From: Pseudomonas synxantha BG33R
GTDB lineage: Bacteria > Pseudomonadota > Gammaproteobacteria > Pseudomonadales > Pseudomonadaceae
Length of the DNA stretch: 64,000 nt
Assembly: GCF_000263715.2 (NCBI RefSeq)
Contig: NZ_CM001514.1
Span: 4,405,674-4,469,673, forward strand
Direction of reading: 5' to 3'
Made by a program: the position numbers and the translations under genes. Shown one piece after another: positions 1 through 9,525 of the stretch. The notes beneath the pieces are model-generated. The model was not told the DNA's origin, did not search any database, and saw nothing but the letters and a program-made list of their open reading frames with translations. How positions within the stretch are numbered: the first letter of the stretch is position 1; each line of letters starts with the position of its first letter.

Positions 1-373
1 TCTCGCACAGCATCTGCTTGACCTTGTCGGGGTTGCGCGAGATGTCTTCGAAATTCTTCGGCAGAAAATCCACCGCGCCGGCATCCAGCGCGTCGAGGGT
101 CACCCGTGCGCCTTCGTGAGTCAGCGACGAGAACATCAATACCGGGGTGGGGCAGCGCTGCATGATGTGACGCACGGCGGTAATGCCGTCCATCATTGGC
201 ATCTCGTAGTCCATGGTGATCACGTCCGGCTTCAACGCGATGGCCTGATCGATCGCCTCTTTACCGTTGGTGGCCGTGCCGACCACCTGGATCGTTGGAT
301 CGGCGGAAAGAATTTCCGAGACGCGGCGGCGGAAGAAACCCGAATCGTCCACCACCAGGACCTTGACTGCCAT
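1..373 (-). CDS. cheB: Chemotaxis response regulator protein-glutamate methylesterase CheB (5' part)
   Basis: CheB removes methyl groups from chemoreceptor glutamates during adaptation, controlled by phosphorylation from CheA. Only the N-terminal receiver domain (about 124 residues) is in the window. It starts [17 protein letters not shown], with the acidic pair DD, the phospho-acceptor region [12 protein letters not shown] and the switch lysine in FLPKNF. The catalytic methylesterase domain lies beyond the left edge. It is last of the visible run flhA-flhF-fleN-fliA-cheYZAB and follows cheA by 48 nt. The combination of position and receiver sequence makes the call secure, although another CheB-like regulator cannot be formally excluded without the C-terminus. 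Confidence 0.93.
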   Translation of the reverse strand, partial: MAVKVLVVDDSGFFRRRVSEILSADPTIQVVGTATNGKEAIDQAIALKPDVITMDYEMPMMDGITAVRHIMQRCPTPVLMFSSLTHEGARVTLDALDAGAVDFLPKNFEDISRNPDKVKQMLCE

Positions 374-421
374 AAACACTCCGTTAGGTGGGGCGGGCAT
401 GACCGCCCTGCCCCACCAGAA

Positions 422-2599
422 TCAAATACGCCGTGCGGCGTAACGCTTGAGCATGCTTGGAACATCGAGAATCAACGCGATCCGACCGTCACCGGTAATA
501 GTCGCGCCCGACATGCCCGGGGTGCCCTGCAGCATCTTGCCCAAAGGCTTGATCACCACTTCTTCCTGGCCCACCAGTTGATCGACCACAAAGCCGATGC
601 GCTGGGTGCCCACGGACAGAATCACCACATGGCCTTCACGCTGCTCTTCATGCTTGGCCGACGCCACCAGCCAACGCTTGAGGTAGAACAATGGCAATGC
701 CTTGTCGCGCACGATCACCACTTCCTGGCCGTCCACCACGTTGGTGCGCGACAGGTCGAGGTGGAAAATTTCGTTGACGTTGACCAGCGGGAAAGCGAAC
801 GCCTGGTTGCCCAGCATCACCATCAGCGTCGGCATGATCGCCAGGGTCAACGGCACCTTGATGACGATCTTGGAGCCCTGGCCCTTGGTCGAGTAGATGT
901 TGATCGAGCCGTTGAGCTGGCTGATCTTGGTTTTCACCACGTCCATGCCGACGCCACGGCCGGATACGTCGGAAATCTCGGTCTTGGTCGAGAAGCCCGG
1001 GGCGAAGATCAGGTTGTAGCACTCGGTGTCGGTCAGACGGTCGGCGGCGTCCTTGTCCATCACGCCGCGCTTGACCGCGATATTGCGCAAGATGGTCGGG
1101 TCCATGCCTTTGCCGTCATCGGTGATCGACAGCAGGATGTGGTCGCCCTCTTGCTCTGCGGCCAGGATCACCTTGCCGTTACGCGACTTGCCGGCGGCTT
1201 CGCGTTCTTCCGGGGTTTCTACCCCGTGGTCGACCGCGTTGCGCACCAAGTGGACCAGCGGGTCGGCGAGGGCCTCGACCAGGTTTTTATCCAGGTCGGT
1301 TTCTTCACCCACCAGTTCCAGGTTGATTTCTTTCTTGAGCTGGCGCGCCAGATCGCGGACCAGGCGCGGGAAGCGGCCAAAGACTTTCTTGATCGGCTGC
1401 ATCCGCGTTTTCATCACGGCAGTTTGCAAGTCGGCGGTGACCACATCGAGGTTCGACACGGCCTTTTGCATGGCTTCGTCGCCGCTGTTCAGGCCCAGGC
1501 GCACCAGGCGGTTACGCACCAGCACCAGTTCGCCGACCATGTTCATGATGTCGTCCAGGCGTGCGGTATCGACGCGCACGGTGGTTTCGGCTTCACTGGC
1601 GGGCTTTTCCGCCGCGGCCGGTGCCGCTGCACGGGCAGGTGCCGGCGCGGGTGCCGGCTTGGCGACCGGCGCCGACGCTTTGGCGGCCGCCGGTGCGGCA
1701 GTGGCGACCGCTGCGGCGGCAGCTGGCGCCACTTCGGTGAACTTGCCTTTACCGTGCAGCTCGTCCAGCAGCGCTTCGAACTCGTGATCGGAGATCAACC
1801 CGTCGTCGGCAGGCACAGCCTTGGTGGCCGGGGCGGCAGCTGTGGCCGCGACTTCCGGCAGGGCTTCGGCCACAAAGGTGCCTTTGCCATGCAGTTGGTC
1901 GAGCAGTGCTTCGAACTCATCGTCGGTAATGTCGGTGCTGGCATTGGCATCCGGCACTTGCGGCGGCGCCACAGGGGCCACGGCATCGGCCGCGAACTGG
2001 CCCTTGCCATGCAACTGGTCGAGCAAGGATTCGAATTCTGCGTCGGTAATGTCTTCGCTGGTCGGCGTGGCGACAGGTGCAGCCGGCGCTTCAGCCTCGG
2101 CCTTGACCGCATTGAGCGAGTCGAGCAGCTGTTCGAACTCGCTGTCGGTCACGTCCGGTTCGGCTTCTACCACCGGCTCAGGCGCCGCTTGCACAACCGG
2201 CGCAGCGGCAGCCGGTTCAGCCAGGCGCGCCAGGGCGGCCAGCAGTTCCGGGGTAGCCGCCGTGATCGGCGCACGTTCACGCACCTGGCTGAACATGCCG
2301 TTGACTGCATCCAGTGCTTCGAGAATCACGTCCATCAATTCCGAATCAACGTGACGCTCACCCTTGCGAAGGATGTCGAACACGTTCTCGGCGATGTGGC
2401 AGCACTCCACCAGCTCATGGAGCTGGAGGAAGCCGGCGCCCCCTTTTACAGTGTGAAAACCGCGAAAAATTGCATTGAGCAGGTTCGCATCATCCGGTCG
2501 GCTTTCCAGCTCGACCAGTTGTTCGGACAGTTGCTCTAGAATTTCGCCGGCCTCTACAAGGAAATCCTGAAGGATTTCTTCATCGGCGCCGAAGCTCAT
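422..2599 (-). CDS. cheA: Chemotaxis histidine kinase CheA
   Basis: CheA is the central chemotaxis kinase: it autophosphorylates and passes phosphate to CheY and CheB. The 725 residues comprise an Hpt domain with phospho-His49 (GFHTVKGGAGF), a long Ala/Pro linker (about 110-335), a dimerisation segment, an ATPase domain with N box near 450-461 (HLVRNAVDHGVE) and G box DDGKGMD at 494-500, and a C-terminal CheW-like domain. No normal P2 domain is visible. The linker instead carries four copies of an acidic motif, of the form DITDxEFExLLDQLHGKG, at about 149, 183, 223 and 268. The gene starts 11 nt after cheZ and is in the same transcription unit. Confidence 0.97.
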   Translation of the reverse strand: MSFGADEEILQDFLVEAGEILEQLSEQLVELESRPDDANLLNAIFRGFHTVKGGAGFLQLHELVECCHIAENVFDILRKGERHVDSELMDVILEALDAVNGMFSQVRERAPITAATPELLAALARLAEPAAAAPVVQAAPEPVVEAEPDVTDSEFEQLLDSLNAVKAEAEAPAAPVATPTSEDITDAEFESLLDQLHGKGQFAADAVAPVAPPQVPDANASTDITDDEFEALLDQLHGKGTFVAEALPEVAATAAAPATKAVPADDGLISDHEFEALLDELHGKGKFTEVAPAAAAAVATAAPAAAKASAPVAKPAPAPAPARAAAPAAAEKPASEAETTVRVDTARLDDIMNMVGELVLVRNRLVRLGLNSGDEAMQKAVSNLDVVTADLQTAVMKTRMQPIKKVFGRFPRLVRDLARQLKKEINLELVGEETDLDKNLVEALADPLVHLVRNAVDHGVETPEEREAAGKSRNGKVILAAEQEGDHILLSITDDGKGMDPTILRNIAVKRGVMDKDAADRLTDTECYNLIFAPGFSTKTEISDVSGRGVGMDVVKTKISQLNGSINIYSTKGQGSKIVIKVPLTLAIMPTLMVMLGNQAFAFPLVNVNEIFHLDLSRTNVVDGQEVVIVRDKALPLFYLKRWLVASAKHEEQREGHVVILSVGTQRIGFVVDQLVGQEEVVIKPLGKMLQGTPGMSGATITGDGRIALILDVPSMLKRYAARRI

Positions 2600-2610
2600 G
2601 TGGGTGCTCC

Positions 2611-3399
2611 TTAGAAGCCTAAACTGGATAACAGGTCATCTACGTCATCCTGACCTGACACAACGTCTTCACGTTTATCGGCATGAATCTGCGGACCTTC
2701 ACCCTTGGCGAGATGTTTTTGTGGATCTTTTTCCGAGAGGATCGCTTCGCGGTCGTGTTCGATGCCGGCAAAACGGTCGACCTGGCCGGCCATCAGCACC
2801 AATTTGAGCAAGTTGCTTTCCACTTCGGTGACCAATTGGGTCACGCGCTTGATCACCTGGCCGGTGAGGTCCTGATAATCCTGGGCCAGCAGGATGTCGT
2901 TGAGATTGCTGGCCACCGTGCGGTTCTCTTGCTCGCTGCGCGACAGGAAACCGTCGACCCGACGCGCCAACTCACGAAATTCCTCAGCGCCCACTTCACG
3001 GCGCATGAAGCGGCCCCAGTCAACGCTCAGGGCCTGGGCTTCGCTGGCCATGCCGTTGACCAGAGGCGTGGCGTTTTCCACCAGGTCCATGGTGCGGTTG
3101 GCAGCGGCCTCGGTCAGCCTGACCACATACGACAGGCGCTCAGTGGCGTCGGTGATCTGTGAAATTTCTTCGGCCTGGGGCATGCGCGGGTCAATCTGGA
3201 AATTGACGATCGCACTGTGCAGCTCGCGTGTGAGCTTGCCCACTTCCTGGTACAGGCCGCGGTCACGGGTCTGGTTAAGCTCATGGATCAACTGCACCGC
3301 ATCGGCGAACTGGCCTTTTTCCAGGCTGTCGACCAACTGGTGAGCATGTTTTTTCAGGGTCGACTCAAAGTCGCCCTGTGACGTTTCGTTATGCTCCAT
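2611..3399 (-). CDS. cheZ: CheY-P phosphatase CheZ
   Basis: CheZ speeds dephosphorylation of CheY-P and so ends the motor signal. The 262-residue protein is largely helical, as expected for the long hairpin of the family. Its C-terminus, GQDDVDDLLSSLGF, matches the CheY-binding tail known from enteric CheZ. It lies between cheY (18 nt away) and cheA (11 nt). The gene order cheY-cheZ-cheA-cheB is the standard one for pseudomonads. Confidence 0.96.
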   Translation of the reverse strand: MEHNETSQGDFESTLKKHAHQLVDSLEKGQFADAVQLIHELNQTRDRGLYQEVGKLTRELHSAIVNFQIDPRMPQAEEISQITDATERLSYVVRLTEAAANRTMDLVENATPLVNGMASEAQALSVDWGRFMRREVGAEEFRELARRVDGFLSRSEQENRTVASNLNDILLAQDYQDLTGQVIKRVTQLVTEVESNLLKLVLMAGQVDRFAGIEHDREAILSEKDPQKHLAKGEGPQIHADKREDVVSGQDDVDDLLSSLGF

Positions 3400-3417
3400 A
3401 GCTCCCCCGTGGCGACA

Positions 3418-3792
3418 TCAATGACCGATGCGTTCGAAGATTTTTTCAATCTTCTCTTTCAAGGCCAGCGCCGTGAATGGCTTGACCACGTAACCGTTGA
3501 CCCCGGCTTGGGCGGCTTCGATGATCTGTTCACGCTTGGCTTCGGCGGTCACCATCAGCACAGGCAGGCTGCGCAGCTTTTCATCGGCGCGCACGTGGCG
3601 CAGCAGGTCGATACCGGTCATGCCCGGCATGTTCCAGTCAGTTACCAGAAAGTCGATGCTGCCGCTGTTGAGGATCGGAATCGCCGTAATGCCGTCATCC
3701 GCCTCGACCGTGTTGGTGAACCCAAGGTCACGCAACAGGTTTTTAATGATCCGCCGCATCGTTGAGAAGTCATCAACGATGAGGATTTTCAT
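3418..3792 (-). CDS. cheY: Chemotaxis response regulator CheY
   Basis: CheY is a single-domain receiver that binds the flagellar switch protein FliM when phosphorylated. The 124 residues begin [20 protein letters not shown], with phospho-acceptor Asp52 (VTDWNMPGM), Thr82 and Lys104 (VVKPF). The ATG at 3792 gives the family's usual length. However, a GGAGG lies 17 nt upstream of it and 5 nt upstream of an in-frame TTG at 3804, so a start four codons earlier is possible. A 167-nt gap separates it from fliA; I found no convincing sigma-28 promoter there. Confidence 0.96.
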   Translation of the reverse strand: MKILIVDDFSTMRRIIKNLLRDLGFTNTVEADDGITAIPILNSGSIDFLVTDWNMPGMTGIDLLRHVRADEKLRSLPVLMVTAEAKREQIIEAAQAGVNGYVVKPFTALALKEKIEKIFERIGH

Positions 3793-3959
3793 GTTCTTGT
3801 CCAATTCGACCTCCAAGCAGTCTTAAACGCGCCCAGCACCTGGACGCGCCATTTCAATCAACAGGCGTTACACAAAAAGGACTGCCCAGGGCACCACGGT
3901 ACTCACCCGCAAAACCCTGCGGTTTCGCGGTAGCGTCTGCAGTGTCCCCACACTGCCTG

Positions 3960-4700
3960 TCAGCGCGCGCGCCACTCTCCCAATCGCCCCCGCAAGCGGG
4001 CGGCGCACTGGCTATGCAACTGGCTGACACGCGACTCGCTGACCCCCAGGACCTCACCGATTTCCTTGAGGTTCAGCTCTTCGTCGTAGTACAGCGCCAG
4101 CACCAGGCGCTCACGCTCGGGCAAGTTGGCAATCGCGTCCGCCAACGCTTTCTGGAAACGTTCGTCCTCCAGATCGCGCGACGGTTCAAGATGTGCACTC
4201 GCGCCGTCCTCGTGCAGCCCTTCGTGTTCGCCGTCCTGTAAAAGGTCGTCGAAACTGAACAGGCGGCTGCCCAAGGTATCGTTCAAAATCCCGTAGTAAT
4301 CGTCGAGACTCAATTGGAGTTCGGCCGCAACTTCATGATCTTTAGCGTCACGACCGGTTTTTGCTTCAATTGCACGAATTGCATCACTGACCATGCGGGT
4401 ATTGCGGTGTACCGAACGCGGCGCCCAATCGCCTTTACGCACCTCGTCGAGCATTGCGCCACGGATACGGATACCCGCATACGTCTCGAAACTGGCACCC
4501 TTGCTCGCGTCGTATTTGGTCGACACTTCAAGCAGGCCGATCATACCGGCCTGGATCAAGTCTTCGACCTGCACGCTCGCCGGCAGGCGCGCCAACAGGT
4601 GATAGGCAATGCGCTTGACCAGAGGCGCATAGCGCTCGATCAATTCGCCCTGGCTGTCACGTGCCGACTTTTTGTAAAGGTTGTAGCCGCTGGATGTCAT
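3960..4700 (-). CDS. fliA: RNA polymerase sigma factor FliA (sigma-28)
   Basis: FliA directs transcription of late flagellar genes such as fliC and chemotaxis genes. The 246 residues show the sigma-70 family layout without region 1: region 2 around residues 15-85 (VEDLIQAGMIGLLE), a short region 3, and region 4 with the HTH ending LKEIGEVLGVSESRVSQLHS. The ATG at 4700 overlaps the fleN stop by 4 nt, so translation is probably coupled. An upstream in-frame extension exists but runs inside fleN. A candidate FliA promoter is present before fliC in this window. Confidence 0.97.
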   Translation of the reverse strand: MTSSGYNLYKKSARDSQGELIERYAPLVKRIAYHLLARLPASVQVEDLIQAGMIGLLEVSTKYDASKGASFETYAGIRIRGAMLDEVRKGDWAPRSVHRNTRMVSDAIRAIEAKTGRDAKDHEVAAELQLSLDDYYGILNDTLGSRLFSFDDLLQDGEHEGLHEDGASAHLEPSRDLEDERFQKALADAIANLPERERLVLALYYDEELNLKEIGEVLGVSESRVSQLHSQCAARLRGRLGEWRAR

Positions 4701-5530
4701 AGCACCGGTCCCGCACTCGTCTGATGCACCAAACGCTCGACGAAAAACTCCAGATGCCCCCGCGGATTGGCGGGCAACGGCCAGGTATCGACCTTCTGGG
4801 CAATGGCCTTGAACGCCAGTGCGCACTTCGAACGAGGGAACGCTTCGTAGACCGCACGCTGCTTTTGCACGGCCTTGCGCACACACTCGTCATAGGGAAC
4901 TGCGCCGACGTATTGTAAAGCCACATCGAGGAAGCGATCCGTGACCTTGGTCAACTTGGCGAACAGGTTGCGCCCTTCCTGCGGGCTCTGGGCCATGTTG
5001 GCCAGCACGCGAAAGCGGTTCATGCCGTAGTCACGGTTAAGCAGTTTGATCAGCGCGTAGGCGTCGGTGATGGAAGTAGGTTCGTCGCACACCACCAGCA
5101 GCACCTCCTGCGCGGCGCGCACAAAGCTGACCACCGATTCGCCGATCCCGGCGGCGGTGTCGATCACCAGCACGTCGAGGTTGTCGCCGATATCACTGAA
5201 GGCCTGGATCAGCCCGGCATGTTGCGCGGGGCTCAGGTGCACCATGCTCTGGGTGCCCGAGGCAGCCGGCACGATACGAATGCCACCGGGCCCCTGGAGC
5301 AGCACATCGCGCAGCTCACAGCGGCCCTCGATCACATCGGCAAGGGTATGTTTGGGTGTCAGCCCCAGCAGAACGTCCACGTTCGCCAAGCCCAAATCAG
5401 CATCCAGCAGCATGACGCGACGGCCAAGCTCTGCCAGGGCCAGGGACAAATTCACTGACACGTTAGTTTTGCCGACGCCACCTTTGCCGCCGGTCACCGC
5501 GATCACCTGTACGGGATGCATGCTGCCCAT
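4697..5530 (-). CDS. fleN: Flagellar number regulator FleN (FlhG), MinD-like ATPase
   Basis: FleN is a MinD/ParA-like ATPase that antagonises FleQ and keeps the number of polar flagella at one or a few. The 277 residues carry a deviant Walker A, GGKGGVGKTN, at about 14-23, a MinD-type LLDADLGLANVDVLLG segment, and an amphipathic C-terminus. It follows flhF by 105 nt and overlaps fliA by 4 nt. The start is taken at 5530; an alternative ATG lies three codons downstream at 5521, and neither has a strong Shine-Dalgarno sequence. Confidence 0.96.
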   Translation of the reverse strand: MGSMHPVQVIAVTGGKGGVGKTNVSVNLSLALAELGRRVMLLDADLGLANVDVLLGLTPKHTLADVIEGRCELRDVLLQGPGGIRIVPAASGTQSMVHLSPAQHAGLIQAFSDIGDNLDVLVIDTAAGIGESVVSFVRAAQEVLLVVCDEPTSITDAYALIKLLNRDYGMNRFRVLANMAQSPQEGRNLFAKLTKVTDRFLDVALQYVGAVPYDECVRKAVQKQRAVYEAFPRSKCALAFKAIAQKVDTWPLPANPRGHLEFFVERLVHQTSAGPVL

Positions 5531-5635
5531 TTTATTTCTTTACCTTGTCTTGCTTAGACGCAGGCTACATGGCTTGGCCGCTTGAAACGCTTGCAGACCA
5601 TCGATGTAGGTACATTTCACGGTGTTCATCCTGCC

Positions 5636-6952
5636 TCAACCGACCCGTTTTGCCGGGTGGTGGTAAAGGTCGGCGAACATATCGGCCATCGCTTCCTCGC
5701 TAGGCTCTTCTTGCATTTGCACACTGACGGCACGGCTGACCAACTGATGACGGCGCGGCAGATGCAGATCATCCGGGATCCGCGGCCCGTCGGTCAGGTA
5801 GGCGACCGGTAATTCATGACTGATGGCCAGGCTCAACACTTCGCCCAGGCTCGCGGTTTCGTCGAGCTTGGTGAGGATGCAGCCGGCCAGACCGCAGCGT
5901 TTGTAACTATGGTACGCGGCGGTAAGAACCTGTTTCTGGCTGGTGGTTGCAAGCACCAGGTAATTTTTCGACTTGATGCCACGCCCGGCCAGGCTTTCGA
6001 GCTGCATACGCAGGGCCGGGTCGCTGGCTTGCAGGCCGGCGGTATCGATCAGCACCACGCGCTTGCGCAGCAGCGGGTCGAGGGCATTGGCCAGGGACTG
6101 GCCCGGGTCGACGTGCGTCACCGGCACATTGAGGATGCGGCCCAGGGTCTTGAGCTGCTCCTGGGCGCCGATGCGGTAGCTGTCCATGCTCACCAGGGCG
6201 ATATTCTGTGCGCCGTATTTAAGTACATAACGCGCGGCCAGCTTCGCCAGGGTGGTGGTCTTGCCCATGCCGGCGGGGCCGACCATGGCAATCACACCGC
6301 CCTCTTCCAGGGGTTCGATTTCCGGGGTGGCGATCATGCGCGCCAAGTGCGCCAGCAACATGCGCCAGGCCTGACGCGGCTCTTCGACTTCGGCGGTCAA
6401 GGCCAGCAGGTCGCGGGACAAAGGGCCGGACAAGCCGATGCGTTGCAGGCGGCGCCACAGGTTGGCTTGCTGGGGCTTGCTGCCTTGCAGTTGCGTCCAG
6501 GCCAACGAGCCCAGCTGCACTTCCAGCAGTTCACGCAGGCCATTGAGTTCAAAGCGCATCGAATCGAACACACGCTGGTCGACAGCAGCAGCCGGGGCGG
6601 GCGCGGCTGGACGCGGCGGTTCGACAAATGTCGGCTCTACCAGCGGCTCGGCGGCGGTCAACGGCAGGCCGGCGAACAATTGGCGATTGGTGCTGGCATC
6701 GCTGTCGCCACGCATACTCAGTTCAGCCTGGGCCGACACAATGCGCGAGGCGGTCTTGCGCAGCTCGTCTTCGAGTTCCATGTTCGGCACGCGCGGGGCC
6801 AGCGCCTGGGGGGTGTAATCCAGGGCAGCCGTCAGCTCGACACCGCCGGCAATCCGACGGTTACCGATAATCGCGGCATCGGCGCCCAGCTCATCACGGA
6901 CCAGTTTCATGGCCTGACGCATATCGGCGGCGAAAAAACGCTTAACTTGCAT
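5636..6952 (-). CDS. flhF: Flagellar biosynthesis GTPase FlhF
   Basis: FlhF is an SRP-family GTPase that sets the polar site of flagellar assembly. The 438 residues have the basic N-terminal B domain (MQVKRFFAADMRQAMKLVRD), a variable proline-rich linker (about 95-125), and a C-terminal NG domain. The P-loop GPAGMGKTTT is at 225-234 and later GTPase motifs include DTAGLQ and TKLDET. It starts 11 nt after the flhA stop and is followed by its partner fleN, the usual order in polar flagellates. Confidence 0.97.
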   Translation of the reverse strand: MQVKRFFAADMRQAMKLVRDELGADAAIIGNRRIAGGVELTAALDYTPQALAPRVPNMELEDELRKTASRIVSAQAELSMRGDSDASTNRQLFAGLPLTAAEPLVEPTFVEPPRPAAPAPAAAVDQRVFDSMRFELNGLRELLEVQLGSLAWTQLQGSKPQQANLWRRLQRIGLSGPLSRDLLALTAEVEEPRQAWRMLLAHLARMIATPEIEPLEEGGVIAMVGPAGMGKTTTLAKLAARYVLKYGAQNIALVSMDSYRIGAQEQLKTLGRILNVPVTHVDPGQSLANALDPLLRKRVVLIDTAGLQASDPALRMQLESLAGRGIKSKNYLVLATTSQKQVLTAAYHSYKRCGLAGCILTKLDETASLGEVLSLAISHELPVAYLTDGPRIPDDLHLPRRHQLVSRAVSVQMQEEPSEEAMADMFADLYHHPAKRVG

Positions 6953-6963
6953 AACCCACTACC

Positions 6964-9096
6964 TCAGCCATTGGGCCCAACTGTCGCGACGATAGTCACT
7001 TGCTTATTGTCAGGAATTTCCTGGTAAGCCAACACGTGCAAATTCGGTACAGCCAGGCGTCCAAACCGCGACAACATCGCCCGAACCGGGCCGGCCACCA
7101 GCAGGATCACCGGGTTGCCTTGCATTTCCTGGCGCTGTGCGGCGTCGATCAACGAACGCTGCAGCTTTTCAGCCATGCTCGGCTCCAGCAAAACGCCCTC
7201 TTCCTGGCCTTGCCCCGCCTTCTGAATACTATTGAGCAATATTTGTTCCAACCTGGGTTCCAGGGTGATCACAGGCAGCTCGGACTCAATGCCTACAATG
7301 CTTTGCACGATTGCACGGGACAATCCGACGCGCACCGCCGCCACCAGAGCGGCAGTATCTTGACTCTTGGCGGCATTGTTGGCGATGGCTTCGGCAATGC
7401 TGCGAATGTCACGCACCGGCACCTGCTCGGCCAACAGCGCTTGCAGCACCTTGAGCAACTGCGACAGTGTCAGGACACCCGGCACCAGCTCTTCGGCCAG
7501 TTTCGGTGAGGATTTGGCCAGCAAGCCCATCAATTGCTGGACTTCCTCGTGACCGATCAGCTCGTGGGAGTGCTTGTAGAGAATCTGGTTGAGGTGCGTG
7601 GCAACCACAGTGCTGGCATCCACCACGGTGTAACCCAGCGATTGCGCCTGGCTGCGCTGGCTGACTTCGATCCACACCGCTTCCAGGCCAAAAGCCGGAT
7701 CTTTGGCGGTAATGCCGTTGAGCGTGCCGAACACCTGCCCGGGGTTGATCGCCAGTTCGCGATCCGGGTAGATCTCGGCTTCGGCCAGGATCACGCCCAT
7801 CAGGGTCAGGCGGTAGGCACTGGGGGCCAGGTCGAGGTTGTCGCGGATATGCACGGTGGGCATCAAAAAGCCCAGGTCCTGGGACAGCTTCTTGCGCACG
7901 CCCTTGATCCGCGCCAGCAATTGCCCACCCTGGTTGCGGTCCACCAGCGGGATCAGGCGGTAGCCGACTTCCAGGCCGATCATGTCGATCGGGGTCACAT
8001 CGTCCCAGCCCAGCTCCTTGGTTTCTTGGGCGCGGGCCGGGGATGGCAGCAGATCCTGCTGGCGGGCAATCTCTTGCTCGGCCTGGACCTTGACCGCGTT
8101 CTGCTTTTTCCAGAACAGGTAGGCCGCGCCACCTGCCAGGGCCGCCATGCTCAGGAACGAGAAGTGCGGCATGCCCGGCACGATACCCATGATCGCCATG
8201 ATGCCCGCCGCCACGGCCAGGGCCTTGGGCGAGGCGAACATCTGGCGGCTGATCTGCTTGCCCATGTCTTCGGAGCCCGAAGCACGGGTGACCATGATGG
8301 CCGCCGCTGTGGATAACAACAGTGATGGCAATTGCGCCACTAAACCGTCACCGATGGTCAGCAAGGCGTACACCTTGCCGGCATCGCCGAAGGTCATGCC
8401 GTGCTGGAAGATACCGACCGCCATGCCGCCAATCAGGTTGATAAACAGAATCAACAGGCCGGCGATGGCGTCGCCGCGCACAAATTTACTGGCGCCGTCC
8501 ATGGAGCCGTAGAACTCGGCTTCCTGGGCGACTTCCGCACGGCGCGACTTGGCCTGGTTCTGGTCAATCAGGCCAGCATTGAGGTCGGCGTCGATGGCCA
8601 TCTGCTTGCCGGGCATGGCGTCGAGAGTAAACCGCGCACTCACCTCGGAAATCCGCCCGGCGCCCTTGGTCACCACCACGAAGTTGATGATCATCAGGAT
8701 CGCGAACACCACGATACCGACCACGTAGTTACCGCCGATCACCACCTCACCGAAGGCCTGGATCACCTTACCGGCAGCGGCGTGGCCGTCCTGGCCGTGA
8801 AGCATCACCACCCGCGTGGACGCCACGTTCAGCGCCAGGCGCAGCAGGGTCGCCACCAGCAGAATCGTCGGGAATACCGCGAAATCCAGCGGCCGCAGGG
8901 CGTACACGCACACCAGCAACACGACGACGGACAGGGCAATGTTGAAGGTAAAGAACACATCGAGCAGGAACGGCGGCATCGGCAACATCATCATTGCCAG
9001 CATCACCAGCAACAACAACGGCACACCCAGATTGCCCCGCGACAGGTCAGTCAGGGTGCCACGGGCCGTGTTGAGCATTTGAGAGCGATCTACCAC
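6964..9096 (-). CDS. flhA: Flagellar type III export apparatus protein FlhA
   Basis: FlhA forms the inner-membrane ring of the flagellar export gate and docks chaperone-substrate complexes in the cytoplasm. I place the start at a GTG at 9096 (MVDRSQMLNTARG), with a GAGGA Shine-Dalgarno about 6 nt upstream. That gives 710 residues, the normal family length; a TTG-initiated extension to 9174 is unlikely. The N-terminal half has about eight membrane segments and the FHIPEP-type signature region (GRISEVSARFTLDAMPGKQM); the C-terminal half is cytoplasmic. It is split from flhB by a 3.3 kb accessory island and has its own candidate sigma-54 promoter. Confidence 0.97.
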   Translation of the reverse strand: MVDRSQMLNTARGTLTDLSRGNLGVPLLLLVMLAMMMLPMPPFLLDVFFTFNIALSVVVLLVCVYALRPLDFAVFPTILLVATLLRLALNVASTRVVMLHGQDGHAAAGKVIQAFGEVVIGGNYVVGIVVFAILMIINFVVVTKGAGRISEVSARFTLDAMPGKQMAIDADLNAGLIDQNQAKSRRAEVAQEAEFYGSMDGASKFVRGDAIAGLLILFINLIGGMAVGIFQHGMTFGDAGKVYALLTIGDGLVAQLPSLLLSTAAAIMVTRASGSEDMGKQISRQMFASPKALAVAAGIMAIMGIVPGMPHFSFLSMAALAGGAAYLFWKKQNAVKVQAEQEIARQQDLLPSPARAQETKELGWDDVTPIDMIGLEVGYRLIPLVDRNQGGQLLARIKGVRKKLSQDLGFLMPTVHIRDNLDLAPSAYRLTLMGVILAEAEIYPDRELAINPGQVFGTLNGITAKDPAFGLEAVWIEVSQRSQAQSLGYTVVDASTVVATHLNQILYKHSHELIGHEEVQQLMGLLAKSSPKLAEELVPGVLTLSQLLKVLQALLAEQVPVRDIRSIAEAIANNAAKSQDTAALVAAVRVGLSRAIVQSIVGIESELPVITLEPRLEQILLNSIQKAGQGQEEGVLLEPSMAEKLQRSLIDAAQRQEMQGNPVILLVAGPVRAMLSRFGRLAVPNLHVLAYQEIPDNKQVTIVATVGPNG

Positions 9097-9155
9097 CGGT
9101 ATTCCTCGGGTCCTTGAAGCAAAGTTTTGACGCTGGAGGGCGACTTGGAGGCGGG

Positions 9156-9175
9156 GTTGCAAGAAGCCTTCCAAC
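9156..9175 (-). promoter_or_regulatory. Candidate sigma-54 promoter of flhA
   Basis: On the minus strand the site reads TTGGAAGG-N4-TTGCA, with the obligatory GG and GC exactly 10 nt apart. It lies about 60 nt upstream of the flhA GTG. The -24 element departs from TGGCACG but the -12 is good. FleQ-dependent sigma-54 control of flhA is known in Pseudomonas; use here is inferred. Confidence 0.65.
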
Positions 9176-9233
9176 TTTGGTTTCGTGCCCGGAGAACCTC
9201 ACAAGCGACTCATGCCACAGGGTGTAAATCACT

Positions 9234-9331
9234 TCAACTGTGGGAGCGGGCTTGCTCGCGAAAGCGGTGGGTCAGTCAGCTTATGTGTCGCTGACACTGC
9301 GCATTCGCGAGCAAGCCCGCTCCCACAGTTG
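9234..9331. repeat. REPIN (paired inverted REP), cgcgaa type
   Basis: Two inverted arms, CAACTGTGGGAGCGGGCTTG... and its reverse complement, are each about 28 nt and are separated by about 42 nt. This is the REP-doublet (REPIN) structure common between genes in the P. fluorescens group. It lies upstream of flhA and just before duplicated module copy 1. Confidence 0.9.
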
Positions 9332-9525
9332 GATTTGTGTATAACCGGTACTGCTGAGGAAATTTCCGACAAGGATTTGGGGTTGCCCCTAGGAAATGTG
9401 ATCTCTAGTCTCCGTACACCGCTGTAAACGCAGCGGTCGGGCGTCGCGGCCCGGTTTACTACGGAACAAAAGCACCATCTCCCTTTCAGTAAGCGGTTTT
9501 TTATCGTCTACTGTGCGGCGCTATG

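Noticed and set aside
116..2539. 807-codon open frame opposite cheA and cheB
   Set aside because: It is antisense to well-supported cheA. Its His/Gln/Arg-rich translation is the usual artefact of GC-rich genes read on the other strand.
3793..3959. A sigma-28 promoter for cheYZAB
   Set aside because: No GCCGATAA-like -10 with a spaced TAAAG was found in the fliA-cheY gap; the genes may be read from upstream.
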